From Trebouxia sp. TZW2008 (lineage: Eukaryota; Chlorophyta; Trebouxiophyceae; Trebouxiales; Trebouxiaceae): a DNA stretch of 64,000 bases. The notes under the pieces are model-generated. The model made no database searches, had not been told where the DNA came from, and saw only the letters and a program-made list of their open reading frames with translations. This document shows positions 33,947 through 46,500 of the stretch, piece after piece. Where the stretch lies: positions 434,001 through 498,000 of the forward strand of contig BDIU01000013.1 of the NCBI GenBank assembly GCA_002118135.1, given 5' to 3'. Each line of letters starts with the position of its first letter. The stretch's first letter is position 1. Made by a program: the position numbers and the translations under genes.

Positions 33947-35423
33947 TCAGCACAGCCAAGCTGCTTGTAGCTTGTGAACGAACACTAATGACAGCCTCCG
34001 CTGAGCTCTGGACACTATTTGCCCTACATGCAGCTGGGCTGCCTCCAGATTTGCACAGCTTGATGATATTGTGTCCACTGCCTGGCTCTGTATGCTGTGC
34101 ATGTAAGCTTTGCATGCTGATTTTTGCATGACCAGGAGGCAGCAAGGCTGCAGCATGACCTGCACATGCACAGTTAATGATGCTCTGGCATTGACGTCAC
34201 CATTACTGCCATTGCATGCCTGCTAATAAGGGTCCAGGACGCTTCTAATTGCATGTTAAGCAGTCAAATGCATTCAAACAGTTCTGTGTTAGGCCCCTTG
34301 GGTCTGCTGTTGCTGCTGTAAGAAAGCCACCTTTCTCAGTTGTATGCCAGGCTTGCTTACATACATGGTGAGATTTGCAACCAAGGCAGCGCATGATGTG
34401 CGCAAAGCTGGTAGCATCCAACGGACATATGACCAATGCTGCACAATAGGGCCAGTCTGTTGCAAACAGCCAGCTTGCGACTTGAAGGTCACATGGGCAT
34501 GAGAGTATGTGTGAGACCACTCTCACTGAAGCATGTTCAAAGCTTGCAGGCAGGTTCTGTACCTCTGCTGCTAGTTGCCCTTGTGACCCGTCAGGCATGA
34601 CCTCGTGAAAGGCCATCAGTGCTGGTCCTCCTAGTGTGATTGTGGCTACACAAGGGGAGTACAATGGCCCATCCATATGTGGTGCAATGCCTGCGCCCTG
34701 CTTGTAGCTGTTGATGAGCACATGCTGTGGAGCCTTGTCTGGAGGATATACTTTTGCGGCGACTAAGAGCTCCACCAAAGCTTGTAGAAAGCTTGGCAGC
34801 TTCTGCAATCATCCTTTACAAGTAAGTATCATGACACCGTCCACATTTTTTCAAGATTCATGGAATTTGCGCATGTCCAACACTGTGTGTCTGCAGCATT
34901 TTGCTGTATGCATGGTTAACCATAATTACAACAGCAAATAAAATCACTGTGACACCATTGATGACACTGGATGCATTCATGAGGTAATGCTGGGTGCCGT
35001 TGAGCATACCTCACGGACTATTGCTTCACCAGGCCTGCCCCCCCAATTCTGCATTTGCCTCTCACCAGCAGTTGTCCATCGACTGGCGGGAGCTGCATCT
35101 ACAGCTTGCAAGATTTGTTTTTGCTCCTCCTCAGTCACGAAATCTGGGATGTAAAACAAGCCCTGCATTTGGGCCACCAGCGGCTGACCGTCTGATCAGC
35201 TGAGAATTGACAGGCCATCAGCAAGAGCAGGTGACAAACATGCCTGAAGATCAGAAGCGACCGTGTACTTTGCCTGCACGGTCTGAACTTGTCGATCACA
35301 ACGGTCCCTCAGCGTTTGAGCCGCTACATCATCAGCTGAAGCATCCTCGACCGTGTCTACATCGAGGCCTTTCCGTTCCGCCTTCACACGCTTTAGCAGT
35401 GACCTTACATCGACTGCTACCAT
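33947..35423 (-). CDS. ALKBH6: AlkB-like Fe(II)/2-oxoglutarate dioxygenase, ALKBH6 type
   Basis: Four exons in phase: 35274-35423, 35010-35162, 34563-34802, 33947-34159; about 251 residues. Motifs in order: GLFYIPDFVTEEEQKQIL; QMQNWGGRPGEAIV, where the QNWGG block is characteristic of ALKBH6; HVLINSYKQGAGIAPHMDGP with the HxD iron pair; VATITLGGPALMAFHE; the distal iron His in AYMHSI; and the 2-oxoglutarate Arg region RAQRRLSLVF. All catalytic residues appear present. ALKBH6 proteins are nuclear/cytosolic dioxygenases linked to DNA or RNA alkylation repair and stress tolerance in plants; the substrate is not settled. Intron 1 fits only as GC-AG (CAG|GCAAAG). The N-terminal 45 residues are a charged extension not typical of animal ALKBH6. 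Confidence 0.9.
34480..34540 (+). repeat. Dispersed repeat copy 1 (ALKBH6 intron 3)
   Basis: The segment gaaggtcacatgggcatgagagtatgtgtgagaccactctcac (about 34480-34530) closely resembles aaaaggtcacttgggcatgagagtatctgagacaccactcac at about 35639-35682. The copies are 1.1 kb apart and in the same orientation. Confidence 0.7.
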
Positions 35424-36109
35424 GAGCTGTTCATCGAGCTGCGTCTATTGCTGGACGATACAAGGCAAAAGCTTGTTTAGAAACGCGGTCAGTAGTGCCG
35501 GGAGCACGCCTTGCCTCTCGCGCGCAGCGCCACATTGCTACATCATAGCGACATCGATTATATCACAGGAGCTTCTTTGTCAGCTGCAGCGCATTAAGGC
35601 AGCGCGAAGCTGTGATCTGAGCTGTGATGCTGGAGACCCAAAAGGTCACTTGGGCATGAGAGTATCTGAGACACCACTCACACCTAAGCTCATGCATATG
35701 CCGCACAGCTGTGTTGCTTGCCACACAGGAACAGGCATGCATGCTCTCAGTCAGCCATATTCATACCCAACAAGTTCCTGAAGTCAAACATGACATGACA
35801 TGCCATGCTATGCCATGCCATGCAATGTCATGTCAGTAAGCAGATCACGCGCAATGCTGCAACAAGAGGTCACATTTGATCTGCATTTCGATAATTTGCA
35901 TGTCCAACAGCAATCAAAGTCTGTGGCAAATCCAAGCGGAAAACTAGACATCAAGCAGTTCCCTGCTGCATCTCAAGCAATGACAATATGTGCTCGCACC
36001 AGCACATGCTGGATCTTTTCAGCGGCATCACCAAGCACATACACAACACACATGCACAACACACACTACCCGATACCATACTCACGGACCTACGTCACAG
36101 CCAATTTAG
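35424..36109. other. Intergenic: ALKBH6 promoter and exportin-4 3' region
   Basis: Holds the second copy of the dispersed repeat (35636-35690) and a short imperfect pentamer tract of atgac/atgcc/atgct units (about 35786-35835). No gene is supported. Confidence 0.55.
35786..35835. repeat. Imperfect 5-bp tandem repeat (atgcc/atgac)
   Basis: acatgacatgacatgccatgctatgccatgccatgcaatgtcatgtc is a run of about nine catgX-type pentamers with substitutions. Confidence 0.75.
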
Positions 36110-37554
36110 CTACCTCACCCTGACAATACTTCGAGCATCAACAACAAAGGCTCCAAGGTTGTCACGAAACACCTTCTTGTTGTTACGGTCTAGCGATTGG
36201 TTCAAGCCATTGGCAGACATGACCTTAGTCAACGCGCTTGTCAAGGTGTTTCTCAAGCCCTCATCGCGCTGCTCTGCAAGCAACTGCTCACCTACATTGC
36301 AAGTCAGGCATAAAATTTAGTCCAGTCATCGTGCGGCTGATCCCTCACACATTGATTGTTGCTGGTGAAAGCCACGGCATGTCATGAGTGTCAGTTGCAC
36401 TCACAATTGGGCAGGCTGAAACCATGCTGCATCTGAACATAGCAGTCATCTCGCTGTTGTGCCAGCAACTGTCCCCCTGAATTGTCAGTTGTACAAACAC
36501 GTTAGTCCAGTCAAACTGCAGCCTCAAATGAGTTACGCCTCACATGAGTCATGCCTCACACATTGGCTGCTGCTGTTGTCAGGCATAAAATGTCAAGGCT
36601 TCCAGTATCAGGATGTCACAGTTTGGCAGTCTTGAAATCAAAGTGCTTCTCAAGCCCTCATCTCGCTGCTCTGCCAGCAAATGCTCACCTGCATTGTCAG
36701 TCAAGCATACAAGGTAGTGTAATCAAAACGCAGCCTTGCACAGCTGATGTTCCACACATTATCTGATGCTGCTGATGGCCACAAACGGTCATGAGTACTT
36801 GTACCTACAGTGTATACGACAGTGTTACCTATTTGGGTGAATGGCATGACACCGGCTGACACAGTGTTACTTGTATGCTGTCCAGACCTATACCAGACAG
36901 ACAATGGCCAGGCAGTGCCTATCCTATGGCCAGATGGCAAGTGTATGAGACAGACTAAAGTCACATTACTCAGTGATGTTCCTCCATAGCCAATGCTGTG
37001 GATAATCAAAATGGTCCTGATATCTCACTTACTCAGAGATGCCACTATAGTCAAAATGCAGTGATTGATTTCTGATTGCATTGCCCTTACAGCAAGACTC
37101 TTCTTGACTGGGTGTCCTGATACTGAGAGGCCACCATACCTATATGCTGATAGGCTTGGGGATGGGCCAGGATGAGGGGCAGGAGGGCATCTGCAGCCAG
37201 CCCTGTCAGCTCCCCACTGCCACTGTCCAGCAGCAAACGCCGCAGCAACACCTCCAAGAACCGGCTCAGCACACTGCTGCCTGCAAGGAGCACACAAGGA
37301 CGATGATGAATTAGACAGAATGCTATGCTATCTCCATCACCGATTTCCATCACCAGTCTCCAGCACCATGCCTAGCCTAGCATACAAGGACGGTGATGGA
37401 TTAGACAGACATTCACCCTTATTATCTTTTCTGCATTCAACCTCTCGGCTTATGTTCAACAATCAATGAATCAATCAATCAATCGATCGATCGATCGATC
37501 AATCAATCAATCATCAATCAATCAATCAAGCAAGCAAGCAAGCAAGCAAGCAAT

Positions 37555-37597
<43 letters not shown>

Positions 37598-40500
37598 TCA
37601 ATCGCTCACTCACATTTATACTCCAGGTCCAAGACCTGAAGCCTGATAAACTCATCAGCCTTCCTGTGACCAACAACAGGTTGACAGTAACTGTTCCTGT
37701 TTTTTTGGTCAACAATCTCATACACATCACATCATCAAGAAGCAGTGCTCAGCAGACTATCACCTGCAAGGGGCCGTACAAGGGTTTTCTGATGATCTGT
37801 ATTAATTAGTGCACAGCCTCAACCTGCCTGTCATACAAATGGGCAATGCATGCAGGTAAGATGTTACCAACATCGCTGTTGCTAACCAGAGCAGAAGCAC
37901 TTCTTACACAGCTCGCAGTAGGTAATCTGCATTCATTTGCATCAGTAGTCTGCTGCAACCAGAGCAAATGCTTGGACCTCCTTTGCTTCAGCACCAGAAT
38001 GGAGCAAGAACATTACAAGTCAAGGCGTACCTTCAGGCGAAAGCAAAGTTGGCTGACCAGCCTGTTTGCTCTGGTAATCAAATTTGGCCAAAGCTGCTAG
38101 AGCCTCCAGGGCTGAATGGACTGCCTCAGGCTCAGGTGCAGCGATGCCCCACTCCAGGGTCTGTAGCAGTGTTGATAGCTGCTTGACAGGCAAGACTGCC
38201 ACCTTCTCTGGATACACCTGCATCAGGACCAGCATTTCTGTTCCAGGGTCTGCAGTCAAGCCTCTCTGTAAGCATGAAACTCAGGTGCAGCAACTCCCCA
38301 CTCCAGGGTCTGCAGCAGTGTTGATAGCTGCTTAGCTGCTTGACAGGCAAGGCTGCCACCTTCTCTTGATAAAACTGCATCAACAAGGGCAGGATATGCT
38401 TCAGGGGCTGCGCTCAGACTCTTGCATGCGCTACCTGCCTCAGGCTCAGGTATGGTGATGGCCCGCTCCAGGGTCTGTAGCAGTGTTGACAGCTGCTTCA
38501 CAGCCCAGGCTGCCACATTCTCTGCATACACCTGCATCAACAATTTCAAGCTTTGTTCCAAAGTCTGCAATGAGGCTGCTGACCACTCGGCGACAATAAG
38601 GACCGGTTGGGTGTGCAGCAGCGCTGACAGCTATTTGACTGGCAAGGCCGCCATCTTCTCAATGCACCTGCTTTAGCACGAGCACTTGCGTTCCAAGGTC
38701 AGTAGCAAAGCTGACAGCTGCTAGAATTGTACAGCAAATGCAGTGGTGAGCTTGTTGATCAGTTCATGACAGCACAAGTTGTTCACTGGTAACAGAAGTT
38801 TCTGCACACACTGACAAGCAAAACAAGGTAAAGCACGGCACTGTCACCTCCATCATGTAAGCTAGCAGCTGGAAGTACAGGATGCACAGCTTGGGGTAGG
38901 CCAACAGCTCCAAGCTGATTAGGGGTATCAGGATGTCTAGCCCCAGGAACACCAGCTGTGCCACGTCCACAACCTGCCCTGCCCCTTTGCCTGCACCAGC
39001 CCCTTCCCCTGCTCCTGCCTCAGTCTCACTGCTGCCAAAGTCCACCAGGTCGCGCTGTGTGAGGTGCGTCAACAGCCTCAGCAGAGCTCTCAAATCCCTG
39101 CAAAAGACAATGTTGCTTTAACGGGCATTGTGTCAACAGGCAAGGTCATGCTGTGCTTGCTGATCAAGCTACTTACAGGCGGGGTAAGTCTTGCCTGAAG
39201 CAGCCATATACTGACAGTACAATGATCAAATTGCAACGCAGGATAATGTTACAATCCAATGATGCTGCCCTTCATACAGATTGCATGTGCTTGCCTAATG
39301 TCTCAGGTACTCATTGTTAGCTTGATTATGTTATGCCTAACACAAGACATGGAAGTATGTGAAACCGCTTTCTCTCTCTAGAAGGAGAGGGTGAAGTTTT
39401 GCCAGTGAAACCCAAGCTGTGGCAGTGGCAACATCCAGGATCCAAGCGACTCAGTGAGCTCTTTTCCACACAGCTGCTCCCTGTGACCAAAGTCACAGAA
39501 CATCATGCAGACATTGTGGCAGGGTAGAATTTACCTGTATGACTCCCCAACAGCATCTTGCTGCAAAGACTTGGCTGTCTGCACATTGACGCGCCCCTTG
39601 TTGTAATGGCCGTAGGTCTGCAGCAGGTGCAGCACCCAATGGCACATCACTTGCGCATCCCTTGCCTGCATCACAAGCCGAAACAGACCATCAACAATTT
39701 TTACCCAAATTGCGGACGAGCTGTGGCTGGTATTTTTGTTATGATATTATTTTCGCTACGGCGAGCACTTGTGAATTCTGTGCAGCGTATGAAACATGTC
39801 ACTAGTTGAGGTACGATGGCAAAACATACACCTTCACCTTGCAAAAAGCACGGTTATACGAGAAGCAATGTGTTATACCAAAAACCTCTCTTTCAGTGCT
39901 CAGGAAGTCTGCCCAAGTGGACATGGACAACACCAGGGCAGTTTTGCTGCCAAATGTGGAGGGTGCATTTGTGCTGTTGGTGACAACAGAGAGGTGCACG
40001 CCACAGCCCGCAGGGCGCTTCTTGTCAGAGACTGCAAATGATTCCTGACCTAAGCCTGCGTATTGAAGCTATACTGGCTATGCTGCCTTTTCATGCAAGA
40101 CTGAAATACCCTTCTGAAGCTAAACTGCAGTTACACATGCTACAGGCTTCTGCTGACAGGCTTTGTGAGATGCAGCCGGCAATGACTTGTAGAGTGATAT
40201 GAGACATGGGCTTCAACCATCTCGCCAGCCAGCTTCAGTAGCAGGCACACAGTTGCTTTCTGCTGCCTGTGCGCCTGTCGCAAGTGCAGCAACTCGGATT
40301 GTGAACAAGTGATCAGGCATGAGAGCAACTCACACAGAGGTAGGAAACATGAGCGTCCACCATTCTCCAGCCAGCTTCAGTAGCAGGCACACAATAGGCT
40401 CATGCTGCCTGTAGGGCCTTCTGCAAAGTAGCAATGTGACTCACAGGCTCACACTGTTGGGCAACTCACAGTGACTGGGATTGTGTACCCTCTGACAGGC

Positions 40501-43500
40501 AACTATTGGGCAACTCACTGAAAGGTAGGAGACATGGGCTTCCACCATCTCTCCAGCCAGCTTCAGTAACAGGCACACAATGGGCTCATGCTGCCTATAG
40601 GCCCTCTGTAGCAGCAGCAACCCCTCCAGCACCCCCCTACACACCCCCCACAGGGCTGGTTGGGCCTCAGGGCTGGCGCCCTGGGCGGCGCCCCTCAAGC
40701 ATTCCAGCAGGGAGACCACATGCTGCATGACGTCTGGCCTTTCTACTATGCTTGCCAAGTCTGGTCTGCTGGCTAGGGTGCACACCTCACCTGGACAGAA
40801 CAAAGCTGGTTTGCATGCTGTTCATGAGGGTATGCATCCTGAACACACTCAACACACTACAACGTACATATCGTCAATTCTTCCTTCCAAAATAAACCGC
40901 CGGACTGACGCACTGTCAATACACAGCCCTCTTTATATAGCGTCCCTTGCAAGAGGTCGAGGCATTTGCTCCAACACAATAACACTCTTGAGCACCATTG
41001 TCATAAAACAGACAATCCTCTTGCATGCAGGTGAGCTGCAAGTGCAAGCCGCTTTGCAATGACAGGCAATGTTTACCTGCTATTTTGTGCAACAAGTGGT
41101 TGATGTACTGCTCCCGGTGGGCATCGTGAGAAATTCCAGTGGCAGCCAGGCACAGGCAGCGTGTCAGTCCCCTCTGCACCTTGGCTGACAGCCCAGTCAC
41201 TGCACCAACCTGGTCCGCAAATGCACCTGCCACCAGAAAGTTGACTTTAGCAGTGACTTTGTCGCTGCGACTTGATTTGGTGTCACCATTGCCAGGCATG
41301 CAGGTTATGCAACACTGGAGGTCTTGCAACAATACAGTCACGCCAAAGCAGCACCTGCCAGGTTATGCCACTGCTAAAGGGTGACCAGAGCTTGACAAAC
41401 GTGGCCAGTGAGGAAAAGCGTTGACTGTTTAGGCTGTGCAAAAGCAGCACCTGCCAGGTTATGCCACTGCTCCAGGGTGACCAGGACGTGGCACACATGG
41501 CATTGTAGACAGGCAGCAGTTGGCATCAAGTGCTAATAACAATTTTTGTCAGTGTGCAATTCAAGCCACAGCAGTATCTGCCAGGTGGAGACACTGCTCC
41601 AATGTGACCAAGAGTTGGCAATTTTGGCACTGGACGCAATTATATGCATTAACTGTATAAGTTGTGCCGAAGTAGCACCTGCTAGATTGTGCCACTGCTC
41701 CAGGTTGAGCAAGACTTGGCACACATGTCGGCGGTGCACCAACACAGGCAGCAGCCTCGCACACACCATCCTGTGCAGCTCCACCTCTCCTGTCTGCTGA
41801 CTGAGTAGACTACTGCCCACTTGCACTAGGGCTGCTAGCACAGAAGGGCCGTTTCCAGCAGACCCAAAAGCCTGAGCCATGGCAGGGCTAAGGTCCTCTC
41901 CTGACAGAAGATAAGTGTCGGCCCATCTTGCTGCTGCCCATACTGCGGCTTCCATCACCCTGCACCATTTTGAAGTGAGTGCTTTCATCAATTAGATTGC
42001 TGCTGTTTCTTGGCTGAATGGACTGCTGCCCACTTGCACTAGGGCTGCTAGCACTGAAGGGCCGTTCCCAAAGGCCTGAGCCATGGCAGGGCTGAGGCCC
42101 TCTTTTGACAGGAGGCAGGTGTCGGCCCATCTTGCTACTGCCCATACTGCTGCTGCCATAACCCTGCAGCAGATTTTGATGTGAAAGCTTTGACCAACTC
42201 AGGGGCTGTTTCCTGCATGCCCATGGGCTCGAGCCATGGCAGGGCTGAGGTCTTCTTCTGACAGAGAGATAGGTGTCGGCCCATCTTGCTGCTGCCCAAA
42301 CTGCAGCTGCCATCACTCTGCAGCAGACCGTGCTTGCAAATGCTTGTGCTTGCATGGGCCATCAAGAGATGTTATGTGAATGTTCGTGCCAAATCATTGA
42401 CAAGAGTCTTTCCACACACATTCTCATTCAGTGTGCATTCTGTGTTTGGCACAAGTCTGAACAGTTCTTGTTGAGGATGTAGTGTCCTTATGTCGAGCGT
42501 GTAGTATCATTCTGCCTCAAGAAAGCAGGCTTGGACTATAGAGGCAGAAACAATCAATATTGGGCTTCAGTCAGCTCGCATCAAGCTCACACATGCTCAT
42601 GGACTGTTTGCTGATGCTGCAGAGTTGATCAGGTTGCCCGCCACATGTTTTCTACCTGTTGACCTGCAGGTCAAGAGAGCTTCAGCTTCTAAAATTGAAT
42701 TGCCTGGTACCATGATGTCTTTCAAACCTGGACCATGTAGCACCACATCTGGTGCTGCTTACAAGCGGGCTGTGCGAACACAGTCATTGCAATGTGCCAG
42801 GATCATCCCATGGCATCTCCATGGAGCCTGATCTGCAAATGATGCCTAGACCGGAGCAGCAAAATACTGTCAATGTTACAGAATGAGAGGCGTGAAGCTG
42901 AGACGGATCAGAGTCATCACCTGGGGCTGCTGGTGGGGGCAAGTGAAGGGTCCAGGGCCATGCCTGCCACCCCCAGCAATGTACTTGATGCACTCTCCAC
43001 CAGATCTCCCTGCGCACCAAACTCACTCCTCTTGCATTGTCAAGTAATGTTGCTGAACACAATGAGAATGGCAACAGCATCTTATGCACATGTCAAGGAC
43101 CATGTAGCACACAAATGCAGGCCAATGATCAAGCGATTGGAGACCAGAGACTGCAGCATTTGACTTTGTTGTCACACAAACATGCAGGAAGGCTCAAAGT
43201 CAGCAGCATTTGCAAGAGGACGAGGCGCAACACGACAACAGCAGCAAGGGACATAAGTCGAGCCTTCAGGCCAGAAGCTAAAGACAAGCTGATGCTTTGG
43301 CACCTGGGGAAACAAATGCAACTAGCGGTGACACAAAGACACATCAAATACAACCACCCAGCAATCGTGTCGCGCATTCTAAGCGTGCGAGGTTTGGATG
43401 TCACGAAGAACACCTGGCCTGAGGCATGGGCAGAAGAGGATGCATGGGCCATGAAGAGGGGTATAAGGGGGGTCTCCCCCTCCCCCGGGTCTGCCAACAC

Positions 43501-46500
43501 ATGGGCAGCCAGGCGCACCAGCAGGCAAATCTGCTCCATAGCCTCACTGGCGTCCCCTTGCCCTGTCACGGACACAGAGAACAATCAGACTGCATGATAG
43601 GCCAGTGGAGTCAAAGGCTCAAGCCAAGAACCTAGCCTGAGGCATGGGAATCAGAGCACACATGAGCACTGGGGAGGGGTACAAGGGGTCTCCCCCATGC
43701 CTGGGTCTGCCAGTATGTGGGCTGCCAGGCGCACCAGCAGGCAGATCTCCTCCATGGCCTCACTAGCATTGCCCTGCCCTGTCACAGACACAAAGAACAA
43801 TCAGACTGCATGATAGGCCAGTGCAGTCTGAGGCTCAAGTCAGCTGCTCAGCCTGAGGCGTGGGAAGAAGAGGATGCATGGGCCATGGGGAGAGATATAA
43901 GTGGGGGTCTCCCCCTCCCCTGGATCTGCCAGCACGTGGGCTGCCGACCGCATCAGCAGGCAAATCTGCTCCATGGCTTCACTGGCATTCCCTTGCCCTG
44001 TCACACATGTACAGAGGTTTCAGGCTGTATGAGGGAATCATTCTTGCATTCCCAAATGCACCCGCAGGCACATCTGCTCCATGGCCTCGCTAGTAACCTC
44101 TCTTCCCCGGTCACACACACTGTACAAACCGTCACTCTTGCATTGCAACAACGCCACATACCTGCCCGGCAATCTACACCTTATTGGACAACACAAGCAC
44201 ACAGCAAGTCTGTCTTGACAACCACGACAGTTTGGACTGCCTTCATACACAGACAGCTGTCATTCAGTCGTGTCACACAGCAATTGCGACGTACCTGGTC
44301 TCAGCTAGTGGAAAACTGCTGCTACTGACCAGGATGGTAACACAGCTGAGCAATGCTCAGCATTGCATATTGAGCACTACATGTTTGAGTAACATGTGTT
44401 GAGCATTACATGGTGATTATTACACGTCGTGCGTAACGTGAGCAGCACAACATGCTGGAAGCAGCAACCCACACAGGAAGGAAAAGCACAGATGCAATGC
44501 TTACCTGACCTCAAGCTGTGCGCAATCTCCTGCTGCTTCTGGGAGATAAGACTTGTGAGCAAGGGCAGGGCAGTATCTGGAGCAGCCCTGCCCAGCACTG
44601 CCACACTGGTCAGGTGGTCATCCCTGGCTGAGCTGGCACCACCTGCATAGTACACACACTAAGAGCTGCCACTGCATTACACACACACTCTCAGATCTGC
44701 TCACACACAGTCAAATCTGCTACTGCACTTCTGCCCATGTTTTCGGCATGCCAGCTAGGGCTTGGACCCAAGACTTGGGCTGTCGACAGGTAGCAAATAT
44801 GCTGAATGGTACAACATCTGTGTTGCTACTGCTAGTGCTGATTAATGGCTAGTTCCATGACTGACCAGCTTTTCTTGGCACAAGCTACCTGTACCGTTGT
44901 CAGATGTCCTACTGGTGCAGGGTCACTTCAAGGTGCATGTTTGTCACAGAAGTTGACTCTGTGAGCTTTGCTGCATCAAGTTGAGCAACAGCTGTGCAAT
45001 GAAGCTCAATAAGTCAAACATAATGTACAGAAGGAACAGATTCTGGGCACAGGGAATCAATTCAGATCTCCTTTGGTACTGATTGCGAATCTGCAGCTGC
45101 AAGTCAACCCTTTTGCCTCAAGTGGAAATAGGGGAGAGACACACACCAGCGCTTTAACAGAGACTGAATGTTTTGTCATAATCTTCTGCAGTCTTTGCAG
45201 AAGCTTTGCATGGTGAAAGGACTGCATTAGACAATGTACAGTCAGACCTGTGTTTTCATTGTCCTCTTCATCTTCAAAAGCACCAGATGCAGCGTCTTTG
45301 AGGGCTGCTTCCAGCAGCCTCTGAAATACAGAGCCAACAGCCCTGATGGCTGCTTGGGATGGTCCCTTGTCTGACGTTTGCCTACAGACACAAGCTACAG
45401 TCATCACTCATTGTGGCAACTGCTTCAACCATCAAGAAAATTGTCTCTGTATCAAATTGTCCCTGCTTGAAGGTATTAATGCAGTCAGAATTTACTGGTT
45501 GCTTGTTTGTGCCCTGTGACGTAAATCGCGAGCGAATGTACGCCTCAGCTGGTGAGTTGAGTGGATCTGAGGGTGTCTGTAGCTAAGATTGTCGTGAAGC
45601 TGTCTGTGCTGTCTGTTGCGCTGCCGCTGTCGGTCACAAGCGATAATGCACAGGCAGTAATCCGGGTGATGCTACGAGTTTCTACCTGAAATTTACTGGT
45701 TGCTTCAAACCACAATGTCTTGCCGCATGATCAAGACTGCTTGTAAGTACAATCTATGAGAGACTGGATTCAATGGTACTTGCAGTTGGTATGACTTGCT
45801 GTGCAAACACGAGGAGATATGGTGCATGCCTTCAGCATCCGCAAAGCTGGCATTACATGCATGGCTGTCATGCATTACCCATATCACATGCTGCACTGCT
45901 GCATTCTTCATTCAAGCGCTCCACAGTCAAAAGCCAGCTATAGTTGGCAAGCAATTACAGCAGTTCTGCCGAAGCATGACTCAACAGGACAAATCCAGGC
46001 GTGCGGCATGCTGCTTGCATGAGCCTGACCCATAGCTGCTGAGCATGATGGCAGAATGATCAAATCATGCAGGGCAAAGCATCAGTACTTCGGAGCGGAT
46101 GTGAAGCTTAAGCAGGTGGATCTGTGGCATGCAGCAGAGCAAATGAGCACAGCATCAGAGCAGCGTACCCACTGATTCCAATCTCCTGAAGCAGTTCCAC
46201 CCAAGTATCCAGCAGCAGGTCCACAGCATCAGCAGCCCAACCCCCCTCGTCCCCCTGCTCCACCCCCCCAGCCCCAATGCAGGCCTGCATGAGGGCCGCC
46301 ATGTGAGCCAGGATGCCACCACTGCCTGCATCACTGGGTGCTGCTGCCTCAAAGCCAGACAGCCTGTGCACTGCTGCTGCTGCATTGAGTGCCCTGCATA
46401 CAACAATGCAATGAAGCACAGTCCTGAAGTGTAATTTCACCCAGGTATCAAGCATTGAGTTGATAGCATCAGCAGCCCACCCACCCTCATCCCCCTGTTC

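Noticed and set aside
37460..37610. CRISPR-like or minisatellite array
   Set aside because: Plain 4-bp microsatellite without spacers.
43129..43584. 151-codon minus-strand open frame read as one exon
   Set aside because: Only the 43414-43562 part matches exportin-4. The rest is intron read-through.
43414..44115. Recent whole-gene duplication or separate pseudogene
   Set aside because: Copies contain only exon 11 and adjoining intron, arranged in tandem inside one intron.
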